This document shows positions 28,947 to 39,300 of a stretch of 64,000 nt of DNA, piece by piece. The notes beneath the pieces were generated by a model. The model worked only from the letters and a program-made list of their open reading frames with translations, was not told the DNA's origin and searched no databases. The position numbers and the translations under genes were made by a program. The stretch comes from Psychrobacillus sp042945595. GTDB lineage: Bacteria; Bacillota; Bacilli; Bacillales_A; Planococcaceae. The stretch spans positions 744,001 to 808,000 of the forward strand of contig NZ_CP168493.1 of assembly GCF_042945595.1 (NCBI RefSeq), written 5' to 3'. The first letter of the stretch is position 1. The number at the start of each line of letters is the position of its first letter.

Positions 28947-28969
28947 GAATTGTTTGGGTTCCTGTCACC
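28947..28969 (-). repeat. Right copy of the 23-bp inverted repeat
   Basis: Inverted partner of 28330-28352, 22 of 23 bases identical. It ends 6 bases before the stop codon of the minus-strand gene. Confidence 0.75.
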
Positions 28970-28974
28970 AAACA

Positions 28975-29739
28975 CTAGAAGTAATTAAGAAGTTGAAAAT
29001 ATTCAACTATCGGTGAATCAGCAATAATGGTAAGGAAAATGAAAAATACAACTGCAAAAAAGAGGATATATATCATTAAACCATATAGAGGATCGACATC
29101 AGTGGATTTCTTTGTGATTAAAAAAACAATTATATAAGGTGGGAGGATAAAAATAGAGAAAATCATGCATAAAGATAAAATGACATTTCCATACATATAT
29201 AAATTCCCAAAAATAAATAATAAGGAAACAGCTACACCAATAAGGAATGGAGATAATTGTCCACCATAAAAGCCGACAATTTCTTTAACCGTGTGCTGCA
29301 GTCCAAAAACATAGTTGGCAATAAAAATTGAAATTACAGGGATTCCAATTAAAAATAATGTTAGCAAAAATACTTTCGTAAAAAAGGGTAAAAAGCTTAA
29401 TGGAATTTCTAAGCTTAGACTTTTTGTAAGGAAAAATAAAGATATTGTAAAAAGTGCAATAAATAAAATAATACTAACGATGCCACTTGTCAACTCTGTT
29501 TCACCCCGCTCATACGCAAGTGAAGGCTTTTTTAATTGTTTCGTAAAATAAGTACGGTATACATAGAGTCGCTGTTTCATATTTTGCATATGTACATTAG
29601 ACTCAACTTCTCTTCTCGTTAAAGTAAATTCATCAGCAAGCACGCTTTGCGAATCCATGCGAGATTGCACTAATTTATATCCGCATGTACTACAAAACTT
29701 CCCGGTATCTTGTACGTTCCCACAATTCGAACAGTGCAC
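28975..29739 (-). CDS. Zinc-ribbon membrane protein of unknown function
   Basis: 254 residues. The N-terminal zinc ribbon is CSNCGNVQDTGKFCSTCGYK, with four cysteines. A soluble stretch of about 80 residues follows, then roughly five membrane helices (IVSIILFIALFTISLFFL, VFLLTLFLIGIPVISIFIAN, LFIFGNLYMYGNVILSL and others). This plan is common among uncharacterised Bacillales membrane proteins, some with a Yip1-like membrane part. The GTG start has a very strong AAAGGAGG site. No clear link to its neighbours. Confidence 0.75.
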   Translation of the reverse strand: MHCSNCGNVQDTGKFCSTCGYKLVQSRMDSQSVLADEFTLTRREVESNVHMQNMKQRLYVYRTYFTKQLKKPSLAYERGETELTSGIVSIILFIALFTISLFFLTKSLSLEIPLSFLPFFTKVFLLTLFLIGIPVISIFIANYVFGLQHTVKEIVGFYGGQLSPFLIGVAVSLLFIFGNLYMYGNVILSLCMIFSIFILPPYIIVFLITKKSTDVDPLYGLMIYILFFAVVFFIFLTIIADSPIVEYFQLLNYF

Positions 29740-29773
29740 CTAATATTCCTCCTTTACTAAAATCATATGAGGT

Positions 29774-29800
29774 AAATAAATTTTATATTCGGCAAAATAG
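29774..29800 (+). repeat. Copy A of a 27-base dispersed repeat
   Basis: AAATAAATTTTATATTCGGC and the following AAAATAG match 47337-47363 at 25 of 27 positions. Confidence 0.55.
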
Positions 29801-30288
29801 AGCAACAAGCATCCGCATAATTTGTCCAAACCAATTTAGAAATTCTTTGAGAGCTTGCAGATGCGAGTGCTCTCCTTTTTTGTTTAATCGCATCCCTGTT
29901 TTAGAAGAGAAATGAATTTTTTCTTTATCATTTTTAAAAGATAGTGCAAAAAAAGGCACCAAATCTCACCTATATATATAAGGTTTCATAATATGACAAC
30001 TAAAAACTTTCGCCAATTTATTCTTTCTTTTTATGACTTTTTTTTGAAACTTACACCAAAAAACTTGCTGGATTGATAGGGAAAAAACAAATATACAAGT
30101 ATAAAAAAGTGATAAACAGATATAATTCTACAACGATTATTTTAATAGTCTAAATTGTCGGACGAATTTCATTGATAAACAAGGACCCAAATATTAACGT
30201 AGAGTACGTGGTATTACCTCGGTTCATGGTAAATCGCCATTTAAATTTTTTGCAGTATAGAAAATTGATATTTATTTTATTTTCATAG

Positions 30289-30440
30289 GAGGCGAGTGAT
30301 GAAATGAAAAAGTTAAAAGAGTAAGTAATAGCAGTTGTTTAGTTAGATCCTTGCTTCCTAATTCCAAACTAAGTTGCGCTAAAAGCTTCATGTCAAATTG
30401 TTTCTTCGGCAAAGAATGTCTAATAAGTGATTAAGAAAAG
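30289..30440. pseudogene. Decayed SbsC-like gene start fused to a SLAP-gene fragment
   Basis: Bases 30289-30345 (CATAGGAGGCGAGTGATGAA, AAAAAGTTAAAAGAGTAAG, TAATAGCAG) align with the ribosome site and first codons of the gene at 24598, but stops and indels break the frame. From about 30348 the sequence (CATGTCAAATTGTTTCTTCG, AAAGAATGTCTAATAAGTG) matches the plus strand of the minus-strand SLAP gene near 27990 and 28075. This is a remnant of another surface-protein plus SLAP module. Confidence 0.6.
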
Positions 30441-30670
30441 ATGTTACAGATTTCTAAAAAAAGATTAATAGACGAATAAATAATCATTTCTTAAGCTACA
30501 AGAGGTCATAGAAATATAGACCAGCACATAAATTAGGAAAGTACCATATCAAGCATAAGTTACTCTATTTCATAGGAAGGATGCGGTCCCAATAAAACGA
30601 TATTAGCAATTAGTATGGAAAAACTCATAGTTTCATAATGCAAAACTATCTGTACTAAGGGGGAAATATA

Positions 30671-33600
30671 TTGAAGAAAAAATTAGTTAATCGGTTATTT
30701 AGTACTTTAATGGTACTAGCTATGGTATTCTCGTTGATTGGTCCGACGATGACTGCATCTGCAAATGTAGGAACGAAACCATTCAAACAAACTATTCCGA
30801 ACGAAAGTACGATGCAGTTAAAGGCAGCAATCGCTGAGCAACTAGATTTGTTGGATGGTGCTCCAAAACTACACAAAGAATTACAAAATTTATCGGGCAA
30901 TCAAGAAGTTGCAGTAATCATACATTTATCTGAAAAACCAGTTGCCCTTGAAAAGGGAATAAATGAATTAAAAGGAAAAGCGTTCTCCGTCTCACAAGAG
31001 AATCAAGTAAGAACAAAAGTAAAAGCACAACAGACATCCGTAAAAAAAGAATTAAGTATGAATAATATTGTTATTAAGCAAGGGTATGCTTTCGATACAG
31101 TTTTAAATGGTTTTGCAGCAGTTGTAAAAGCGGATGACCTCGAGAAACTACTTACAATTCCAGGGATTACGCTAGTAGAACCTGATGCAATCGTTTATGC
31201 AATGGAAGAACCACAAAAAACGAAACCAACTAAAACTACTATGCCAAGTAAAGATGCTATAGTAGACGCGAAAATGAATACAAGTATTTCGTTTTTAGGA
31301 ATTGAAAAGCTTTGGAATGAAGGAATACAAGGGCAAGGAATTAAAGTTGGAGTACTAGATACAGGAATCGATGCAAATCACCCAGAGTTTGCGGGAATAT
31401 TTAAAGGTGGAAAGAACTTTATCCCGAACTCATCTGCCTATACAAGACCTCGTGCGGATGATGATGCATCGGAAACTTCTCCTGTAGAGCGTCCTGCAGG
31501 AACTCCAGAGATTAATGAAAGAGGAAGTGCGTTCTATACTTCTCATGGCACACATGTTGCAGGTACAATTGCAGCAATTGGCGCAAACCAATACGGTATT
31601 AAAGGGATTGCACCTAAAGTAGACCTTTATGCTTATCGTGTACTTGGAGCATATGGAAGTGGGTCTTCTTCTGGTATCGTTAAAGGAATTGACACAGCTG
31701 TAAAAGACAAGATGGATGTTATCAACTTATCTCTAGGTGGAGGATCAAACACAGAAACCGATGCAGGAGCCTTTGCGATCAACAACGCAATGATGGCGGG
31801 AACAATTAGTGTACTTGCAACTGGTAACGATGGACCTACTCGTGGAACAATTTCACCTCCAGCTACATCTCGTTTAGGAATTGCAGTTGGTAACACTACT
31901 AACCCAGAAACTATGTACAACGGAGAAGTAAAAGTTACGGTTGGTGCTTATAATCTTACGAAACAACTACAATTGATGGGAACTACTTTTGGTAAAGACT
32001 TAGCAACACAACTTCAAGGCGAATTTGACGTAGTTGCAGTTCCTGGAAACGGAGAAGCAAAAGATTATGTTGGAATCGATGTAAAAGGAAAAGTTGCGCT
32101 AATTTCTCGTGGAAGCATTGCATTTGTCGATAAAATTGCATATGCAAAAGCAAACGGAGCAGTAGCAACGATTATCCATAACTTTGCTGGTGGTACGAAT
32201 GCTCCAAATGCATCCGGAACTTTCCTAGGTGATTCATTTGAATTCATCCCAACGTATGATATGTCTCAAACAGATGGAGATGCAATTCGTGCAGCATTAA
32301 AAAATGGAGCAGGAACTGTTAAGTTTGGTAACTTTAATTCTACTAAAACAATTGGTGATGATGTAAACGATTCAAGTTCACGTGGACCAACTACTCCAAA
32401 CTTTGATATCAAACCAGATGTAAGTGCACCTGGTACGAATATTATGTCCACAATTCCAATGTACAAAGCGGATTTCCCGAATGCTGTTTATAATGAAGCA
32501 TATGATCGTAAAACGGGAACATCGATGGCTACACCGCATATCGCAGGAATCGCAGCACTTGTCAAACAAGCGAATCCAAGTTGGAATGCGTTCGATGTAA
32601 AAGTAGCGCTTTCTAATACAGCTAAAATCCTTAATAAAACAAAATACGATGTATTCGCTCAAGGTGCTGGACGTGTGGATGCATATGCGGCCGCTCACCC
32701 ATCTGTACTTGCATATGCTATCGACCAGGCTGTTTTAGATGGAACTGGAGTAAAAGTTGAAAACCTAAAAGGAACTGTTACTTTCGGTCCACAGCCACTA
32801 TCAGCAAATATTTCGGTTACGAAACAAGTACGTGTAAAAGATTTGAAGGGTAACGGTGGAAATTATAATGTGACAGTGGATGTTACCAAGACATTTGGTG
32901 ATGCCAAAGTGACTGTTGACAAACCGACATTCACGTTGGCTGGTGAACAACTGTTAAATGTTACGTTAACTGCTTCAAAAGCTACAGCTCCAAAAGGATC
33001 AGAAATATTAGGATATATCCGTATTAACGGTGGAGGATCCGAAATTTCATTGCCATTTGCAGCTGACTTAAGTAGCGTGGTTCCAATAGAAATTACGAAT
33101 ATGAAAATAACAGAAACAGACCTATCCTTTAACGGAGATGGTGTGAAGGATTCAGCTGTGCTTTCCTTCACGTTGACTGGCAATGTAGCAACCAACTATA
33201 TCGAAATCTGGGATATCATGAATCCTGATGGTGGAGAATACGGAGATGGTTACATCGGTTACCTACATGCAGCTGCTTCACTTGCAAAAGGTTCCTATAC
33301 GCTACCTGTTGCTGGGCAGTACAAACCATGGGGCAGTGCACCTGCAACAACGATTCCAGATGGTTTATATACGATTGACTTTTCAGCAAATTCAACTACT
33401 GGACCTCTTGGTGCCTACGTTGGACCAATTGTTGTTAAAACAACGAAACCAGTAATTACAGGTTCGGTTACAGGTATGCAAGCAACTGGGAAAGTAACGG
33501 ACAAATATATCGAATATAATGAAGAATTATATTTGTATGGTTTGGATTATGATTTGAATAAAAAACTGCATGCCTCTTATGTTGCGACTGTAAATGGGGT

Positions 33601-35911
33601 AGCAAAAGAAGCAGTGAAATTCAATCTACAACAAGATGGATCATTCACATTCCCAGTAACTGCTGAGACAGATGCTGTAACCGTTAAAGTTACGGATGAG
33701 GCAGGCAATTTTGGAGAAGCATTAATTTATGAAAAGAAAGAGCCAGAAGCAGTAGTAACACTTTCTGTAAACCCAACGGAACTTGATTTGACTACTGGCG
33801 GAACAGCTCAACTTGCTGTTACAGAAACTTCCACACCAGCAACAGGGCAAGCTACGAACAAAGACGTAACTGCAGCAGCTACGTACGTTGTAGCAGACGA
33901 ATCAGTTGCAAAAGTTACGAACGGACTTGTAACTGCAGTGGCTAAAGGCTCCACTACGATTACTATTTCTCATGGTGCCAATAAAGTAACTGTAAATGTG
34001 ACGGTAAAAGATCCTGTAGTAGTGGTACCAGGAGTGACACTGACTGCGAACAACACACAAATTTATTTGGAACCAGGAAAAGAAGCTCAATTGACGATTA
34101 CAGAACTAACAACAACTTCAGATGGAAAAACAACTCAAAAAGACGTAACAAAAGCTGCTACGTATAAAGTTGCGGATGGTAAAGTGGCTTCTGTAACAAA
34201 TGGTTTAGTAACAGCAAAAAATGAAGGAAGTACAACAATTACCGTTAAATATGGTAAAAATGAATTAACTGTAAATGTAACAGTTAAAGCACCAGTGGTG
34301 ACACTGACTGCAAACAAAACACAAATTAACCTAGATCCAGGTAAAGAAGCAAAACTGGTTATTAAAGAAGTAACAACAGCAGCAGATGGAACAACAAAAC
34401 AGACAGACGTAACAAAAGCTGCTACGTATAAAGTAGCAGATGGTAAAGTGGTATCTGTATCTGAGGGCGTAGTAACAGCAAAAGCGGCGGGAAGTACAAC
34501 AATCACAGTTAAACATGGTAAAAATGAGTTAACAGTAAATGTGAAGGTGACCGAACCAGGGGTGACACTCACTGCAAACAAAACAGACATTGTTCTTGAA
34601 CCAGGAAAAGAATCCCAACTGACGATTAAAGAAGTAACAACAGGAGCAGATGGAAAAGAAAAACAGACAGACGTTACAAAATTTGCAACGTATACTGTAG
34701 TAGATGAAAAAGTAGCTTCTGTAAAAAATGGTTTAGTTATAGCAAAAGCAGGGGGAAGTACAACAATCACTGTTAAATACGGTAAAAATGAATTAACAGT
34801 TAATGTGAAGGTTACAGAACCGCAAGTAACCCTAACTTCAAACAAAACAGACATTGTTCTTGAACCAGAAAAAGAATCAAAACTAACGATTAAACAAGTA
34901 ACTATCGGAGCAGATGGAAAAGAAAAACAAACAGACGTCACAAATTTTGCAACGTACACAGTAGCAGATAGCAAAGTGGCTTCCGTAAGTAGTACAGGTA
35001 TCGTAAGAGCAGAGGCAGTAGGCAGCACAACAGTCACTGTTAAATACGGTAAAAATGAATTGACTGTCAATGTGAAGGTTGCAGAGCCAGTAGTGACATT
35101 ATCTGTAAACAAAACACAAATTGATTTAGAACCAGGAAAAGAATCACAACTGACGGTTAAAGAATTAACCATATCAGTGGATGGAAAAACAACCGAAAAA
35201 AATGTGACAAAAGCAGCGACTTATACAGTAGAAAATAGTAAAGTGGCATCCGTAACGGATGGTTTAATAAGAGCAAAAGCAGTAGGAAGTACAAAAATTA
35301 CCGTTAAACACGGTAAAAATGAATTAACTGTCACTGTGAACGTTACAGAACCAGTCGTGACGTTGAATGCAAACGTAACACAACTTGACTTGGAACTAGG
35401 AAATGAAGCGCAGCTGAGATTAAAAGAAGTAACCACAACGGCTGATGGAAAAGTAACAGAAAAAGATGTTACAACATCCGCAACTTATAAAGTAGCAGAC
35501 AGTAAAGTGGTCTCAGTAACGAATGGTTTAATAAAAGCAAAAGCTGAAGGAAGCACAACAATCACTGTTAATTACGGTAAAAATGAATTAACTATAAACG
35601 TGACTGTTGCAGCACCAAAAGTAACATTGGTTACTGACCAAGTGAAACTTGAGTTGAAACCAGGAAAAGAAGTACAACTGACTTTGAAAGAAGTAACAAC
35701 AATGCCAGATGGAACAACAACCGGAAGAGATGTTTCAACATCTGCAAAATATACAGTAGCAAATAGTAAAGTAGCTTCCGTAAGTAACGGTTTAGTAAGA
35801 GCAAAAGCAGAAGGAACTACAACAATCACGGTTAAATACGGTAAAAATGAAGTGACAATTGAAGTGATTGTTGGAAACCCTTTAGTAGTAAGAGAATTAG
35901 AAGTTAACTGA
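30671..35911 (+). CDS. Giant secreted subtilisin-family (S8) protease with PA domain and eight Big-type repeats
   Basis: 1746 residues. The signal peptide is about 1-32 (ends MTASA). An inhibitor-I9-like propeptide follows to about 185. The peptidase S8 domain has Asp230 (VGVLDTGIDANHPEF), His292 (SHGTHVAGTIAA) and Ser618 (GTSMATPHIAGIAAL). A PA insert lies between His and Ser (GKVALISRGSIAFVDKIAYA). Vpr-like Fn3/beta domains extend to about 1025, and then eight Big-type repeats of about 88 residues (to 1746), each ending near TTITVKYGKNELTVNV. There is no SLH, SbsC-like or LPXTG anchor. The TTG start has AAGGGGGA upstream. It is a tandem paralogue of the gene at 36390, with very similar repeats. 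Confidence 0.9.
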   Translation: MKKKLVNRLFSTLMVLAMVFSLIGPTMTASANVGTKPFKQTIPNESTMQLKAAIAEQLDLLDGAPKLHKELQNLSGNQEVAVIIHLSEKPVALEKGINELKGKAFSVSQENQVRTKVKAQQTSVKKELSMNNIVIKQGYAFDTVLNGFAAVVKADDLEKLLTIPGITLVEPDAIVYAMEEPQKTKPTKTTMPSKDAIVDAKMNTSISFLGIEKLWNEGIQGQGIKVGVLDTGIDANHPEFAGIFKGGKNFIPNSSAYTRPRADDDASETSPVERPAGTPEINERGSAFYTSHGTHVAGTIAAIGANQYGIKGIAPKVDLYAYRVLGAYGSGSSSGIVKGIDTAVKDKMDVINLSLGGGSNTETDAGAFAINNAMMAGTISVLATGNDGPTRGTISPPATSRLGIAVGNTTNPETMYNGEVKVTVGAYNLTKQLQLMGTTFGKDLATQLQGEFDVVAVPGNGEAKDYVGIDVKGKVALISRGSIAFVDKIAYAKANGAVATIIHNFAGGTNAPNASGTFLGDSFEFIPTYDMSQTDGDAIRAALKNGAGTVKFGNFNSTKTIGDDVNDSSSRGPTTPNFDIKPDVSAPGTNIMSTIPMYKADFPNAVYNEAYDRKTGTSMATPHIAGIAALVKQANPSWNAFDVKVALSNTAKILNKTKYDVFAQGAGRVDAYAAAHPSVLAYAIDQAVLDGTGVKVENLKGTVTFGPQPLSANISVTKQVRVKDLKGNGGNYNVTVDVTKTFGDAKVTVDKPTFTLAGEQLLNVTLTASKATAPKGSEILGYIRINGGGSEISLPFAADLSSVVPIEITNMKITETDLSFNGDGVKDSAVLSFTLTGNVATNYIEIWDIMNPDGGEYGDGYIGYLHAAASLAKGSYTLPVAGQYKPWGSAPATTIPDGLYTIDFSANSTTGPLGAYVGPIVVKTTKPVITGSVTGMQATGKVTDKYIEYNEELYLYGLDYDLNKKLHASYVATVNGVAKEAVKFNLQQDGSFTFPVTAETDAVTVKVTDEAGNFGEALIYEKKEPEAVVTLSVNPTELDLTTGGTAQLAVTETSTPATGQATNKDVTAAATYVVADESVAKVTNGLVTAVAKGSTTITISHGANKVTVNVTVKDPVVVVPGVTLTANNTQIYLEPGKEAQLTITELTTTSDGKTTQKDVTKAATYKVADGKVASVTNGLVTAKNEGSTTITVKYGKNELTVNVTVKAPVVTLTANKTQINLDPGKEAKLVIKEVTTAADGTTKQTDVTKAATYKVADGKVVSVSEGVVTAKAAGSTTITVKHGKNELTVNVKVTEPGVTLTANKTDIVLEPGKESQLTIKEVTTGADGKEKQTDVTKFATYTVVDEKVASVKNGLVIAKAGGSTTITVKYGKNELTVNVKVTEPQVTLTSNKTDIVLEPEKESKLTIKQVTIGADGKEKQTDVTNFATYTVADSKVASVSSTGIVRAEAVGSTTVTVKYGKNELTVNVKVAEPVVTLSVNKTQIDLEPGKESQLTVKELTISVDGKTTEKNVTKAATYTVENSKVASVTDGLIRAKAVGSTKITVKHGKNELTVTVNVTEPVVTLNANVTQLDLELGNEAQLRLKEVTTTADGKVTEKDVTTSATYKVADSKVVSVTNGLIKAKAEGSTTITVNYGKNELTINVTVAAPKVTLVTDQVKLELKPGKEVQLTLKEVTTMPDGTTTGRDVSTSAKYTVANSKVASVSNGLVRAKAEGTTTITVKYGKNEVTIEVIVGNPLVVRELEVN

Positions 35912-36040
35912 TTTCTATTCCCATTAATAAAGTGCTGACAAAGCTCAACAACTGAGTAAAGGTACCAGATTCTAAAACAATCCAGAATTCATTGAGAAAC
36001 TGGTATCTAGCATTAGATGACCTATAAAACTCGTACTAAA

Positions 36041-36088
36041 AAAATCTCCCTTCTCCTAAAAATAGGACGAAGGGAGATTTTTTTTTTA
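36041..36088 (+). terminator. Terminator of the first protease gene
   Basis: A 13-bp stem (AAAATCTCCCTTC and its complement) with a long T run after it. Confidence 0.92.
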
Positions 36089-36113
36089 TACAAAAGTATT
36101 TCAGTTACTTTTT

Positions 36114-36160
36114 GTTACAGGAGTGTTACTGGTGCCTGGCACCAGTAACACTCCTGTAAC
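36114..36160. repeat. Perfect 47-base palindrome, GGTGCCTGGCACC type
   Basis: Two 23-base arms around a central T, all positions pairing. The 25-base core is shared with 63390-63440. It lies between the two protease genes and is not followed by a T run, so it is not an ordinary terminator. Confidence 0.85.
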
Positions 36161-36389
36161 AATTGTTTGAGTTAGGATTCATCATATCAGCATTTAATAT
36201 AACATACATTGTATAGTACAGCATTCGATTGATTGAGGAATCTCCAATTGAAAGTGTTGTTGCATTCAACTTAGTGATTTGTAAAGAAAGGACGGGATCT
36301 AAAGCATCTGTAATTATCAATGTAATACAAACTCAAATCTCCACTAGCGTTAAAGATTGTCATTAATATTGCCAAAAGGGGGAAACTAA

Positions 36390-39300
36390 TTGAAGAAAAA
36401 AAAGCTTAATAAGTTTTTTAGCGCTTTCTTGACGTTAATTATGGTATTCACGATGCTATCTCCAATGAACGTATTCGCAAACACTGGAGACAAGCTAAAT
36501 ATTCAAAATGCTACTAATGAAAGCAAAATACAAGCAGAAAAAGCTATTAATGAACAATTAGCTTTAAGAAATGTACAAGCCACGTTACATGAAGATTTAC
36601 AAGAATTAACGGGGGAAGAAGAAGTAGCTGTAATTATTCATTTATCTGAAAATTCAGTAGCGCTTGAAAAAGGAATTAAAGAGTTAAGTGGAAAAAAATT
36701 CACAGCATCAGATGCATCATCTGCGGAACGAAAAGTAAATACACAGCAAATTTTAGTTGAGAAAGAAATGAAAGCAAAAAATATTTCCATTAAAGAAGGT
36801 TACTCTTTCCATACTGTTCTGAATGGTTTTGGGGCGAAAGTGAAAGCAAGTGATTTAAAAAAGATTCTGTCAATCCAAGGTGTCACCCTAGTTGAGCCTG
36901 ACGAAATTAGATATGCACTCGATAGCGAAGAAGAAAGTGTAAATGTTGATGCAGTAAACGGAAATATTGGTGAGGCAAATAATACAAGTATTTCTCATTT
37001 AGGTATTGAAAAAGTATGGGCAAGAGGATTCAAAGGGAAAGGGATTAAAGTTGGAGTAGTCGACACAGGAATTGACTACACTCACCCTGAATTTGTTGGA
37101 GTATATAAAGGTGGGAAAAACTTTGTACCTCATGATGTTGGGGGGGATTATTCTCGTCCTAGAGATGACAATGATCCTTATGAAACAGCTCCATTAGACC
37201 GGGATCCAAATAATCCAAATACACCAGTCACACAAGCTGGTAGTACATTTGCCACTTCTCACGGTACTCACGTATCAGGAACAATTGCGGGAATTGGAGC
37301 AAATGAATATGGAATTAGTGGACTTTCACCAGAAGTAGAATTACATGTATACCGCGTTTTAGGTGCATATGGAAGTGGGTATACTTCGTGGGTTATTAGA
37401 GGAATTGAGGCAGCAGTTGAAGAAGGAATGGACGTTATTAATTTATCTCTTGGCGGACCTTCCATGAGTTCAGTTACAGCTGACGCCTTCGCAATTAACA
37501 ATGCGATGCTAGCGGGTACTGTGGCAGCTGTGGCAACAGGAAACTCAGGATCTGCTCGCGGATCTATAGGCAGTCCTGCAACTGCAGCACTAGGTATTGC
37601 GGTTGGAAACTCGACAAATCCAGCCATAACCGAAACAGGGGCAACATTAACCGTAAAAGCGGAATCTTACGGCAAGTCATATGATCTAAATTATATGGCA
37701 TATAAATTTGGTGCGAAACCAGGCGAACAACTAACTGGTGAGTACGATCTTGTTGCAGTTCCAAATGTTGGAGCACCTATAGATTACGAAGGTCTTGACG
37801 TTAATGGGAAAGTCGTACTCGTTTCCCGTGGAGAAACAGCATTCGTTGACAAAATTGATGTTGCCAAAAAAGCGGGAGCAGTTGCGGTTATTATTCATAA
37901 TAATGCAGGTACTGGATTGATAAATTCTAATCAGGGTTCTGGATTTGCCTTTATTACGACATTTGATATGTCCTTACCTGAAGGGACTTTACTAAGAACT
38001 GCGCTTGCTTCAAAACCAGGGAAAATTTCATTTAGCAATTTTAAGAATACAGTATCTGGTGGAGACACGTTGAGTAGTTCTAGCTCACGAGGACCTACAA
38101 ATCCAGATTTCGATATAAAACCAGATGTAGTTGCACCAGGTACGAATATAATGTCCACAATACCAATGTATGGAAAAGACGTTCCAGGAGCAGATTATAG
38201 CGGAGCATTTGGAAGGAAATCAGGTACTTCAATGGCGACGCCACATATTGCAGCTATTAGTGCGCTAATGCTTCAAGCGAATCCAACTTGGACGCCATTC
38301 GATGTAAAGGTATCCTTATCAAATACTGCAAAACTGTTAAATACAACTACGTATGACGTTTTTGCACAAGGGCCTGGGCGTGTTCAACCTTATGAAGCTG
38401 CATTCCCTACCGTTCTTGCATACGCACTGGATAGCAATGAAATTCAAAGAAAAGTAATAGCTCATGAAAAAGGTACAGTTAGATTTGGAAAACAAAGTAA
38501 AATTTCCACTGAAGACATTTCGGTAACAAAACAAATTCGCGTAGAGGACTTTGCGAAACTTGGTGGGGACTATACTGTTGATGTACAAATTACAAAAGCA
38601 TTCGCTGGGGCGACAGTTACGGTTAATAAACCGACATTCAAATTGAATGGCTCAGAAATGATTGACGTAACATTGAAAGCACCAAAAACAACAGTTACCG
38701 CTGCAGCTGAAATTCTTGGTTACATTTATGTTAAAGGAAATGGAAAAGAAATTTCATTGCCATTTGCAGCAGAATTCACGCCAAATAACGTAAAAGCTGT
38801 TGGTGTATCTAGCGTTAAAGTATCAGACTATGACTTATCATTTAATAGTGAAAGTACAAAAAAATCATCGACCGTATCGGGTGTATTAGGTGGGACTGGG
38901 ACCACCAGATATGGCGAAATTTCCGTGGAACTATCAGACTTACTAAACCATGGAGATGAAATTGGAACAATCTACAATAAAGCAGGTTCGTTCACAAGTG
39001 GGCAACTCTCTTACCCGATTAATGGAACATATACTAATGGTGATGGTAATATTGTAAAAATGGCTGACGGAGCTTATTCGCTTGCCATTTATGCATCAAA
39101 TACTAGTGGTAGTACCTGGTATGGCGATGCAGATCCAGAGCCATTATTCGTGAAGAGTACACCAGCAACAATCGATACAGCGAAATCACATGAAACTGTT
39201 AAACCTGAGTATCAGTTTAATGGAACAGTTGTGGATGATTACATTAATTTTATCAAGGCTCTTGTAGCAATTGGATATAAATTTGATGTAAATGAAAAAC

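Larger units (their letters stand above)
28277..28974. other. Intergenic region bounded by an inverted-repeat pair
   Basis: Contains the 23-bp inverted repeats at 28330-28352 and 28947-28969, and a minus-strand terminator at 28862-28906. A minus-strand open stretch at 28562-28717 reads NDITVWWNERVIVMENQVVI, with no start and no family recognised; it may be a relic. Nothing else is supported. Confidence 0.4.
29740..30670. other. Long intergenic region with decayed surface-gene fragments
   Basis: About 930 bases without an intact gene. Upstream of 29739 there is a 27-base repeat (29774-29800) and an orphan terminator-like hairpin (29849-29881). Positions 30119-30190 resemble the leader region at 24270-24330, and 30289-30440 holds relics of an SbsC-like gene start and of a SLAP gene. 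The ribosome site for the protease gene is AAGGGGGA at 30657-30664. Confidence 0.5.

Noticed and set aside
34135..35172. 345-codon minus-strand open frame opposite the protease repeats
   Set aside because: Shadow of the Big-type repeats: the biased codons of the plus strand remove stops on the other strand. The predicted protein is a low-complexity Thr/Ser/Val repeat with no ribosome site.
36114..36160. Ordinary Rho-independent terminator
   Set aside because: No T run follows on either strand, and the protease gene already has a strong terminator just before it.
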